From a virus: 64,000 nt of DNA. A program made the translations under genes and the position numbers. Position 1 is the first letter of the stretch. Each line of letters opens with the position of its first letter. Under the pieces are notes generated by a model. It was given only the letters and a program-made list of their open reading frames with translations, did not search any database and was not told the DNA's origin. The DNA lies in the IMG/VR virus record IMGVR_UViG_3300032307_000369, positions 156,875 to 220,874 of that record, one strand, 5' to 3'. Shown here piece by piece: positions 47,501 to 55,728 of this stretch.

Positions 47501-50500
47501 GTTAACGGAAAACAAAGCATTGCTCCATTCTTGAATACAACGACAAGATATGTAATTGAACCACGACCAGTTTTCTCAACAGGTTCAGGCGCAAGTGCAA
47601 CTCCTGTTAGAACATTAGGTATTGATGCTTTTACTATTGTTAACGGCGGTAAAGGTTACACAGACGCACCTACACCAATCATTGCAGGCCCAGACACTGT
47701 ATTAGACGCGGTTAATGCAACAGCGACAACTACTATTTCTGGACCAGTTGACACTGTAACTGTTTATTCTAGAGGTGGTGGCTATACTAGCGCACCTACT
47801 TTACAGTTTGTAGGTGGAGGCTTACCAACAGATTATGTTGATTTTGCGGCAGAAGCTGTTGTTACATTAGGTACTGCAATTTTTGTTCCTGGAACTTTAA
47901 GATTTTATGAAGTAACTGTTGCTGGAACACTTGGACTAACAGCGCCAACACACACTAGCGGAACTGCTACTAACGGAACTGCTACCGTAAGATACTTAGG
48001 TAGAAGAGCCAGTGCAACTGCTAACATGACCAATATTATTAAAACATTGGTATTGAATAGTGGCGGTGTTGGATACACTAGCACTCCTAGTGTGCAAGTA
48101 AGTGGGGCTAGTGGTTCAGGAGCAATTATTTCTGCAACCATCAGTCAGGTTATTAACCAAATTACACTTGATACACCAGGTGCTGGATATAACACTGCTC
48201 CTACAGTCACTCTAATAGGCGGAGATCCGTTAGAGTTTGCAACAGCTCAAGCAGTACTAGATGCTACGTTAACTGGAGTTACTATCGTTGAAGGTGGTAA
48301 CGGATATGTTCCTGCATCAACAACAGTTATTGTATCTGCTCCACCTGCTGGCGGTACAACTGCTACTGCTGAAGCAGTTATTGACTTTGGTGCATATATT
48401 CCAGGAATTACACCAGGAGCAGTTACCAGCATTAATATTCTTACTGCTGGTAGTGGTTATGCAACATCGCCTGCAATAATTATTAATGGTGTTGGTAGCG
48501 GAGCTAGTGCTCAAACAATTATTACTGGTGAAATTGATAGAATTGAAGTGATCAACAGAGGTAGAGGATACGAATCTACTCCAGCAGTTAGTATTACTGG
48601 TGGCGGCGGATTTGGTGCAACAGCTACAGCTAGCAGAACAGGCTCAGTAAACACTATTACAATTATTGATGGTGGAGCTGGATTTACTGGCAATCCTACA
48701 TTAGAATTTATTGGCGGTGGTCTACCCAACGGAAGTCCAAGTCATGCAACAGCCGTAGTTTCAGCAATTGACTCTGTAGTCTCAACTGTCACTCTTGTAG
48801 ACGCTGGTGATAATTATACTTCAAACCCTGCAATTTCTGTAACAGGTGGTGGCGGAACAGGACCAACACTAAGAGCTAGAATTAATGGTCAGATTAGAAC
48901 TATCACAGTAACTGATCCAGGTAGTGATTATAGTGCTGTAGTAGCACCAGTCATTGCGTTTAGTGGTGGTCGAGTGTACAAATCACCAGTTGCTGGTCTA
49001 AGATATTATACAAATGCCAGTGCATTAACCGCAATTGGTATTAGTCAGTTGACTCAAACACTTGCTGGTATTGCAAGAGCAACTGTTCTAGCTAAAAACG
49101 TTGTTGCTAACACAAACCCTGTGACCTCATATCAACAAGCAGTGACTCGTACTGCTGGCGGTGTAGGTTATACTCAGCCAACAAACATTGGTTTTGCAAT
49201 TGACAGTTGGATGAACGGTGTATATTACACAATTGAAAACGGTCAAAATCATGTCAATGCCGCACAAGTGCTAAGACTAAACAGACGTTTTTTAAGAACA
49301 GACGCAATGCAGTTCTTGGCAAACAACTATCCAGCTGTTTCAGATAGTACTTGGAGCAGAGATATTGGATTGATAATTGATGCAATTGCAAAAGATATTG
49401 AAACACGCGGAGTAGTTAACTCTTCAACAGTTGCAATTAAACAGGCTTTCATAGATGCTAGAACTGCTGAACCTTTGGCAGTATTAGGCGTAATGGATTT
49501 CTTAAGAGATAGTATTGTTAGCATTGTTCAAAACATAGTATTAACTCCACAAGTTGATGGAACTACTACTTGGGAAGGACTATGGGTAGATGCTAAGAGC
49601 TATCAAACTAATGATGTGGTGTTCTTTGCAGGCAAGACTTATACTGCACAAAGCAATCATTTCTCTAACACATTGTTCAGTGTTGATTTGGCAGCTGGTC
49701 GCTGGGTTGAAAATATCAATGGTCAACAGACTTTAGATCTTCCATTAGAACCAGGCGCTATTACCGCTACTGAAAATTTAGGAAATTACATTAAAGGGAT
49801 ATTACAATATCCACCAGCTAATGCATCTTGGACAGCGGCTGCAACATTGTTGTCAAGTAACCAATCTTATATCAAAGCAGAAGTAATTGCTTATATAAAC
49901 AACACATATGAAGATTTTGTATACAATCAATCACTATGTGCTCGTGATATTGGATTTATTTTAGATGCTGTAGCATACGACTTATTAAATGCTCTAATTG
50001 CAGAAGCTACTGCTACTGCTAGCACAACTGGTGTTATATCAAAACTTACAGTTGATACTGGCGGTGAAGGATATAGTGGAGGGGTTGTAATTGCACTTGC
50101 AGGTGGTGGCGCTAGCGGAGCACCAACAGTTAATGCAACTGCAACTGCCATTAGAAATCAACTAACTGGTGCAATCACTGGCTTTACAATGACTAATAAG
50201 GGTAAAGGATACGCTTCTTTACCAACTGTTACAATTACTCCTGATACAGGTAGTGGCGTAGTTGCTAGATGCCGAGTTGTTGGTGGTAACGTAAGTAAAG
50301 TGAATATTATTCATCCAGGTAGTGGCTATACTTCTGGACCGTTCCTAAGACTAGTTGATCCAAATAACAGTGGAGATGCGGCATTCCAAGTGCGTGTTGC
50401 AAACGGCGTTCTAAAACAGCCTAAATTTACTGGTAGAGGAACAGGATTCTTAACTGCTGCCGTTGACATTAGTGGTGACGGATTTGCTGAAATTGCACAA

Positions 50501-53500
50501 ACAGGTAGCTTTATATATGTTAAGAACTTAACAAATATTCCTACTCCAGGTGCAAACATACAGTTTGAAGATAATGACACATTCTATAAACTAGTTACAG
50601 TTCGTGAAGTTATTGGACCACAAGGAACAATTAATGCTAGAGCAATTTTACTAGCTAACAAAGCGTTCGTACAGGCAGAAGTTATTAGCTATTTGAATAA
50701 CTTCACATTTGACAGTGTAAAATGCTCACGAGATATTGGTTATATTATTGATGCTTTAGCTGATGATTCATTAACTGGATCTAATCAAAGACTATTAGCA
50801 GTAAGATGGCAGTATGCTAGAGGATTATATACTACATTTGACCGTCAAAGAATGCAAACTGCGTATGTATTAGAATACTTGCAGACAGAAATTAATCAAT
50901 TATTCAACTATGCTGATAATGAAATATCTCAAACATTGAATGATTTGATTGAGTGGATTAAGAACGAAGAATATTATAAAGATATTAAAGTTCCTTTAAA
51001 TCCTCCTGCTGGATATGATGCAGAAAACGATGCTGGTTCTGCTGTACTAACTGCTAACCGAGAGTTTATTGCAGGAAATGCGCTAAGAAGATTTATCAAC
51101 AATGCCCCTGCTGGCACATATACTTACAACTTAGAAATATGGTTGCAAGAATTTAGACAAGTAGTCGACAGTGTTGCATATGACTTAATGTACGCTGGAA
51201 ATCAACAAGTGATCGAACACAGCTCAACTTTCTATAGTGGAGCAAACTTCATACTTGCTGGTTATACTGGTGACACAAGTTTAGTAAAAGCAGAATTTGT
51301 AAACACGTTAACTTACATTAAGACATTGGCACAAGACATTGTACAGAATAATGTAATAGCTTCATTACAATCTGGATATACAGTTAGCGGAACTGTTGCG
51401 GTGGTCAACGCATCAACAGGCGCTGTTACTGGTCCTGCACAAGACAGAACTCTAAGTGCTGGTGATACTGGTACCGCATTCCGTTCAGGCGGATTGTGTG
51501 ATGACTTTATTTCAATTGTTAACAATAGTCCAACAACTATTGGCACAACTGTTACAGCTACCGGTACTTCCTTTGCAGGATTTGCTAGTGGCGATGTTGC
51601 TAAGAGAACAACGCTTCTAAATGCTAAACCAACATTGCGTACACAAGCAACAACTTGGATGACTGACAACTTTGTTGATTTTACGTATGATCAAGAAAAA
51701 TGTTCTAGAGACGTTGGAATTATCGTTCAAGCAATTGCTGATGATATATATGGTGACGTAGCTAAATCTGTTGAAGCAGGTCAACGATATTATGCAGCCA
51801 CTGCGGCTTTAGTGATTAGTGCGCAGAAGCCACAAACTATCGCAGCCATTAATTGGATTGGTGAAGTAGTACGCCGTGTTACAAATAACGTTACATGGGT
51901 AAGAACACAGAATCGTGTTTTCCAAGAACGATTCCCAAGTTTAACTGGCATGAGCGAAGCATTACCAGTACTACAAGAACGTGTAAACATTATTAAACGA
52001 ATTGTTGAATATGGTGCATTCTTTGATCAAGTTAAACAAATTCTTTTAGATAACAAGTCTTATATTCAAGCTGAAGTAGTAAGTTTTGTTGACGCAACTT
52101 ATGAAAACTTAAACTACAGTAGATCACTATGTTCTAGAGATGCAGGTTTAATTGTAGACGCATTGATATATGACGTATATGGCGGATTGAGTAGAAGTCG
52201 TGAAGCTGGTCTACGTTATTATCAAAGCGCCAGTGCGTTGCTTGCCATTACTGGAGATCAATTGATTCCAACAACTACTGCTATTAACTATCTAAGACAG
52301 TTAGCACAAGCAGTAATTTTAAATCAAAATCCTTCAGTTCAGTTCCAAGAAGCTGTTCTAAGAACAAGTATCAACACAAACACTGGATCAATAGCGTTTG
52401 TAGCAGTTACTCCAGGATCTAATTATAGCCAAGGTACAAGTATCACAGTGAATACTGGTGGTAGTGGATCAATTGCTGGCGAAATTGATGCTGTGGTTGA
52501 TGTTGCTACTGGTAGTATTATTGAAGCAACAGTTGTTAATGGTGGTTCAGGATTTAATAATGCACCAAGTTTAGCAATAACAAAACCTGTTGCAGTGGTA
52601 AAAACTTATGCTAATATTTCAGGAACAACGTTGACTGTAAGTGACACTGTTGGAATATTTGTTGGCATGGAAGTTACTGGTACAGGATTTACTAGCAATC
52701 AACGTGTAGTATCTATTAACAGTAATGGAATTGCAGTTGAACTTAGTGCAACGTCTGACGGTACTCCTGCAGGCAATATCACATTCACTGATATTGGTAG
52801 TGGAGCAAGCGCAACCGCTATTTTAGGAGTTGCTTATAATACTGCACATGTATCAGAACTACTAGTTGATGAGAAGATTGACGAAGCAACTGCGGCACTA
52901 TTGGCAGTTATTGCTGGCGGTCCAAGTGTATTACCTGCTGGTAGATATGCGGCACGTCTACAAGTTAGTCCAGAGATTCCAATTCAAATTAGTCCTCCAC
53001 ATGACACAAACACTGTGGTACGTAGTAAGTACTCACAAGTTCGTTTAACTGGTCACGACTTCTTGAATATTGGTACTGGTAACAAGAACGATACCAACTA
53101 CCCAGGCATTCCATTGAACGCTCCAGATCAAGCTAACGAAGTTGTTGAAGTTGGCGGTGGTCGTGTGTTCTACACCTCAACTGACCAAGACGGTAACTTT
53201 AGAGTTGGTGAACTATTCCGAGTTGAACAGTCAACTGGTATTGCTACATTGAATGCTGATGCGTTTAACTTGAGTGGTTTGAACGAACTATCACTTGGTG
53301 GTGTTACACTAGGCGGTTCAGGCGCTGTTATTCGTGAATTCTCAACAGACAGTACATTCTTTGCTAATAGTGACAATATTGTTCCAACACAGAAAGCTAT
53401 TAAGACTTACATTCAAAGTGCTTTAGGTTCTGGTGGTGGTAACATTGCTGTTAACGCGGTTATTGCTGGTGAGATTTTGATTACTGGTGATGAGATCACA

Positions 53501-54655
53501 ACAACAAGCGGTGTACCAGTTAGATTTACTAATGCCCCAGGTCTACAATTTGAAGGCGGAGCAAACAGTACAAGTACAACTACTGGTACAATTAGAGTTG
53601 GTACTGTATTAACTCCAGGTGGTATTGGTGTAACAGGTAACGTGTTTGTTGGCGGAACTGTTAACACACAAAGTTTAGTTGCTGCCGCCCTTGATAACAC
53701 ACCAATTGGTTCAAATACTCGTAGTACAGCATTGTTTACTACACTGGGTGCTAACGGTATTGTAACATTAACTGCTGGTTTGGCAGCGACAGGTAACACT
53801 ACTGGAACATTGCGTGTTCAAGGTGGCGCTGGTATTACTGGTGATATTTTTGCAGGCGGTAATATTAGTACAACTGGTAGTTTAGAAGGCGCTAGTTTAG
53901 ACAATACACCAATTGGTGCAACTGTTCGAAGCTCAGCATTGTTTACTACACTGGCTGCTAACGACAACGTACAGTTTACTAAAAATACAAACAGCACAAG
54001 TACTGGTACAGGAACACTAGTAGTAGTTGGTGGTGCAGGATTTAGTGGTAACATCACAGTTGGACAGCAACTAAGACTTTCTGGATCAACAAGCGGTGTT
54101 ACTGGATTCCAAGCTCCAGCTAGTGCAGGTAGCACAATTTATGTACTACCAGGTGCAGACGGTGCCGCAGGAACTAGTTTGGTTACTAACGGTAGTGGTG
54201 TTTTAAGTTGGGGTCAAGCAGGCGCAACAATTGCTGATGATACAACTACGAACAGCACGTTCTATCCAGCACTTTCAAACGTAACTACAGGTGGCGTTAC
54301 AAGTTTAAGAGTGTCAAGTACTAAGTTTACATTTAATCCAAGCAGTGGTTTGCTAACTGTTACAGCACTAACAGAAAGTTCAAGTATTGCATTGAAACAA
54401 AATGTTAACCCAATTACTGATGCATTGGATAATGTGTTAAAACTAGTTGGTGTTACATACGATCGTAAAGATGGTACACGTGACAACGAACCAGGATTGA
54501 TTGCGGAAGATGTTAATAAAGTAATTCCAAACTTGGTAACTAAAGATGCACAAGGAAATCCAGATGGTATTCACTATAGTAAGTTAACTGCTTATTTGGT
54601 TGAAGCAATTAAAGCACTAAAAGCAGAAATTGACGATTTGAAAAACGGTAAGTAA
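44510..54655 (+). CDS. Giant tail fibre with carbohydrate-binding-like repeats and C-terminal S74 chaperone
   Basis: 3,381 residues. Residues ~10-385: seven repeats of about 50 residues, W-x(n)-Y-x-x-G-D-x-V-x-Y-G-G-x-x-Y, resembling CBM5/12 chitin-binding modules; an eighth lies at ~1685-1740. Residues ~433-720: beta-helix (YYVSTEGLDGPTRGTSIDQP). Residues ~1044-1490, 1847-1947 and 2637-2690: about fifteen GxGYxxxP repeats. Between ~1588 and 2580: six helical units with CxRDxGxIxDAxxYD. Residues ~2800-3000: the shared QANEVVEVGGGRVFYTSTDQ module, then shaft repeats. Residues ~3285-3381: S74 intramolecular chaperone with S3291 and K3296 (the S-x4-K dyad) and GLIAEDVNKVIP. The fibre is expected to trimerise and cut itself at S3291. 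Confidence 0.93.
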   Translation: MAEFKLGRLRFVWKGTWTATTAYVKDDIVRHGGKTYVAKTAHTSASNFYTDSDANRWELMADGIQWINTPWTASTTYKEGDLVRYGGKVYLCIDGHTANATQNGGFYTDLGINKWSLFVDGITAVGDWTVSTYYKLGDIAKYNGLTYICTEGHTSSSTTSSGLEADIGKWDVFAEGIKYRGAWSGTTRYILNDVVKFGASLYICALPHTSTSVFEDNRWFLFTSGFEFGGEWTNLTEYQIGDVVRYGGYLYVAVSRNTGQVPTGTSGNWTLLSMAYSTNGTYSNVATYKPGEVVRHGGNTFVANQEIGVGETPVSDVAKWDLLVSGVRWTGDWTATPTEVTYKINDLVKYVATTYVCVTEHDPTNLNRPDLDALGTNWIPFAEGADVNVMVRRGDLVTRNAIQNIRLPVGDAGQILKVQNNGLDLTWGNVGSITNIYYVSTEGLDGPTRGTSIDQPFRTIKYACDYVRTVAPAGFDSPAVINVKAGVYTEIFPISLPKFTSLVGDELRMSIVQPTPETSHLDKFRMRDSTTIRNFTFRGATGAPGGGFTDVNQYGTRRPTGAAWCCLDPGTGPNDESVWVGARSPYIQNVTTFGDNCVGQKIDGALHNGGNKSITSNDFTQVMSDSIGAWCTNQGRAELVSVFTYYSYIGYLCENGGVIRATNGNNSYGTFGSVSEGVDPTEISRTATVDNRRLNAIVDVTQTDGESVLYLEYLNAGENYTSATYGFTGSGVSASLSATADIAAGGVAEVRVLADGDSYVGVQNNAQLGDATYIRLGASDIQITNGYNGMRILLIDGTGTGQYAYISAFDGGSKDLTVNKETFTPLTVTAVASTGNLFTTADTSTLTLNMPINFQGTVLGNVVADTIYYVKTIPGGTTFTVSASISGGVAGTTFNPGTATGTMVLHAVGWDVFADNIVTNIGGATQANPVVITTSTPHGLKSTWNARISGVTGMTQLNGNTYFVDVLSNTTFALYTDFGLTSSVNGTAYGAYSSGGAVNGKQSIAPFLNTTTRYVIEPRPVFSTGSGASATPVRTLGIDAFTIVNGGKGYTDAPTPIIAGPDTVLDAVNATATTTISGPVDTVTVYSRGGGYTSAPTLQFVGGGLPTDYVDFAAEAVVTLGTAIFVPGTLRFYEVTVAGTLGLTAPTHTSGTATNGTATVRYLGRRASATANMTNIIKTLVLNSGGVGYTSTPSVQVSGASGSGAIISATISQVINQITLDTPGAGYNTAPTVTLIGGDPLEFATAQAVLDATLTGVTIVEGGNGYVPASTTVIVSAPPAGGTTATAEAVIDFGAYIPGITPGAVTSINILTAGSGYATSPAIIINGVGSGASAQTIITGEIDRIEVINRGRGYESTPAVSITGGGGFGATATASRTGSVNTITIIDGGAGFTGNPTLEFIGGGLPNGSPSHATAVVSAIDSVVSTVTLVDAGDNYTSNPAISVTGGGGTGPTLRARINGQIRTITVTDPGSDYSAVVAPVIAFSGGRVYKSPVAGLRYYTNASALTAIGISQLTQTLAGIARATVLAKNVVANTNPVTSYQQAVTRTAGGVGYTQPTNIGFAIDSWMNGVYYTIENGQNHVNAAQVLRLNRRFLRTDAMQFLANNYPAVSDSTWSRDIGLIIDAIAKDIETRGVVNSSTVAIKQAFIDARTAEPLAVLGVMDFLRDSIVSIVQNIVLTPQVDGTTTWEGLWVDAKSYQTNDVVFFAGKTYTAQSNHFSNTLFSVDLAAGRWVENINGQQTLDLPLEPGAITATENLGNYIKGILQYPPANASWTAAATLLSSNQSYIKAEVIAYINNTYEDFVYNQSLCARDIGFILDAVAYDLLNALIAEATATASTTGVISKLTVDTGGEGYSGGVVIALAGGGASGAPTVNATATAIRNQLTGAITGFTMTNKGKGYASLPTVTITPDTGSGVVARCRVVGGNVSKVNIIHPGSGYTSGPFLRLVDPNNSGDAAFQVRVANGVLKQPKFTGRGTGFLTAAVDISGDGFAEIAQTGSFIYVKNLTNIPTPGANIQFEDNDTFYKLVTVREVIGPQGTINARAILLANKAFVQAEVISYLNNFTFDSVKCSRDIGYIIDALADDSLTGSNQRLLAVRWQYARGLYTTFDRQRMQTAYVLEYLQTEINQLFNYADNEISQTLNDLIEWIKNEEYYKDIKVPLNPPAGYDAENDAGSAVLTANREFIAGNALRRFINNAPAGTYTYNLEIWLQEFRQVVDSVAYDLMYAGNQQVIEHSSTFYSGANFILAGYTGDTSLVKAEFVNTLTYIKTLAQDIVQNNVIASLQSGYTVSGTVAVVNASTGAVTGPAQDRTLSAGDTGTAFRSGGLCDDFISIVNNSPTTIGTTVTATGTSFAGFASGDVAKRTTLLNAKPTLRTQATTWMTDNFVDFTYDQEKCSRDVGIIVQAIADDIYGDVAKSVEAGQRYYAATAALVISAQKPQTIAAINWIGEVVRRVTNNVTWVRTQNRVFQERFPSLTGMSEALPVLQERVNIIKRIVEYGAFFDQVKQILLDNKSYIQAEVVSFVDATYENLNYSRSLCSRDAGLIVDALIYDVYGGLSRSREAGLRYYQSASALLAITGDQLIPTTTAINYLRQLAQAVILNQNPSVQFQEAVLRTSINTNTGSIAFVAVTPGSNYSQGTSITVNTGGSGSIAGEIDAVVDVATGSIIEATVVNGGSGFNNAPSLAITKPVAVVKTYANISGTTLTVSDTVGIFVGMEVTGTGFTSNQRVVSINSNGIAVELSATSDGTPAGNITFTDIGSGASATAILGVAYNTAHVSELLVDEKIDEATAALLAVIAGGPSVLPAGRYAARLQVSPEIPIQISPPHDTNTVVRSKYSQVRLTGHDFLNIGTGNKNDTNYPGIPLNAPDQANEVVEVGGGRVFYTSTDQDGNFRVGELFRVEQSTGIATLNADAFNLSGLNELSLGGVTLGGSGAVIREFSTDSTFFANSDNIVPTQKAIKTYIQSALGSGGGNIAVNAVIAGEILITGDEITTTSGVPVRFTNAPGLQFEGGANSTSTTTGTIRVGTVLTPGGIGVTGNVFVGGTVNTQSLVAAALDNTPIGSNTRSTALFTTLGANGIVTLTAGLAATGNTTGTLRVQGGAGITGDIFAGGNISTTGSLEGASLDNTPIGATVRSSALFTTLAANDNVQFTKNTNSTSTGTGTLVVVGGAGFSGNITVGQQLRLSGSTSGVTGFQAPASAGSTIYVLPGADGAAGTSLVTNGSGVLSWGQAGATIADDTTTNSTFYPALSNVTTGGVTSLRVSSTKFTFNPSSGLLTVTALTESSSIALKQNVNPITDALDNVLKLVGVTYDRKDGTRDNEPGLIAEDVNKVIPNLVTKDAQGNPDGIHYSKLTAYLVEAIKALKAEIDDLKNGK

Positions 54656-54662
54656 TAATACT

Positions 54663-55715
54663 ATGGCGATATTAAAAAATACTTCTTTTAGAGATTCCAA
54701 CAGCGTACTCACAATACCTTCTGGAACTACTGCACAACGTCCATTGCGCCCGCCTAACGGCGCAATGAGATTTAACACGTCATTTGGTGTCACAGAGATT
54801 TATATGAATAATGGTTGGCACGATGCATCTAACGGTTCTAGACTGATTGATGCTTGGCCAACCAGTATTGATAGCGGTGGCATGTTTGTTGAACTTTGGG
54901 GTGGTGGCGGTGGGGGCGGAAGACCAGGCGGCTGGAGTCAAGGATCAGAAGGAGGAGCTGGCGGATATTCTTGGGGTTGGATAAACACTGAAGTAGTTCC
55001 AACTGGATCAACGCTTATATTGCAAGTAGCTGGCGGTGGCGCAGTTGGAGGTACTTCTAGTGCTTTCCCAGGCGGCGGAACAGTTATTGGCGGCGGCGAT
55101 AATAGATATGGATCGGCTGGCGGTGGATATTCTGGTTTATTTCTAACCACGGTCACACAGGCTAATGCAATTTTAATCGCAGGCGGTGGTGGTGGTGGCG
55201 GCAGTAGTCGAGCAAATACAGGTAATATTGGTGGCGCAGGCGGTGGCATTGAAGGCAGAGATGGGCACAGTCCATATGATTCAAAAGAAGAATGGCGTGG
55301 TCGTGGCGGCACACAGACATTTGCTGGTGAAGCAAGTGGTCGTGATAGATACGGTATAACTTGTAACAATTCAAGTGATCAACAAGGCGCACTGCAAGGC
55401 GGTCGATGTACAGTTGGCAGTGGCTACGGTGGTGGCGGAGGCGGCGGTTACTGGGGTGGATCAGGAGGCGGCTATTCAGAATCAAACACCATGGCAGGTG
55501 GTGGCGGCGGTAGCGGATTTGTACACCCATCAAGAATTGTAGGGGGCGGCACGCTAGCAGGCGCTTGGAGAACTCCACCAAATCCACCTAGCGGTAGTTT
55601 AGGATACGGCGGAACAAACAGTAGTGCTGGAAATAACGGATTTGCAAGGATAACTAGAAATGGCGTAGTAACCACATACAGTTTTACTGGCAGTAATGTG
55701 ACGATCACCTTATAA
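54663..55715 (+). CDS. Glycine-rich adhesin-like fibre protein
   Basis: 350 residues: N-terminal tag AILKNTSFRDSNSVLTIPSG with the collar PNGAMRFNTSFGVTEIYMN, then from ~residue 80 to the end a series of glycine-rich blocks (GGGGGGGRPGG, GGGGGGGSS, GGGGGGGYWGGSGGG). Polyglycine blocks of this kind form type II helix bundles in the gp38 receptor-binding adhesins of T2-like phages. I infer an adhesin role; it carries no enzyme motif. The DNA is correspondingly GC- and G-run-rich compared with neighbours. First of three tandem genes with a shared tag. Confidence 0.8.
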   Translation: MAILKNTSFRDSNSVLTIPSGTTAQRPLRPPNGAMRFNTSFGVTEIYMNNGWHDASNGSRLIDAWPTSIDSGGMFVELWGGGGGGGRPGGWSQGSEGGAGGYSWGWINTEVVPTGSTLILQVAGGGAVGGTSSAFPGGGTVIGGGDNRYGSAGGGYSGLFLTTVTQANAILIAGGGGGGGSSRANTGNIGGAGGGIEGRDGHSPYDSKEEWRGRGGTQTFAGEASGRDRYGITCNNSSDQQGALQGGRCTVGSGYGGGGGGGYWGGSGGGYSESNTMAGGGGGSGFVHPSRIVGGGTLAGAWRTPPNPPSGSLGYGGTNSSAGNNGFARITRNGVVTTYSFTGSNVTITL

Positions 55716-55728
55716 TGGAATAATAAGA

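Noticed and set aside
53413-53799. Long minus-strand open frames opposite the fibre genes (also 54938-55369, 43649-43981)
   Set aside because: Low-complexity Val/Leu/Pro-rich mirror frames of repetitive coding sequence, lying wholly inside well-supported plus-strand genes.
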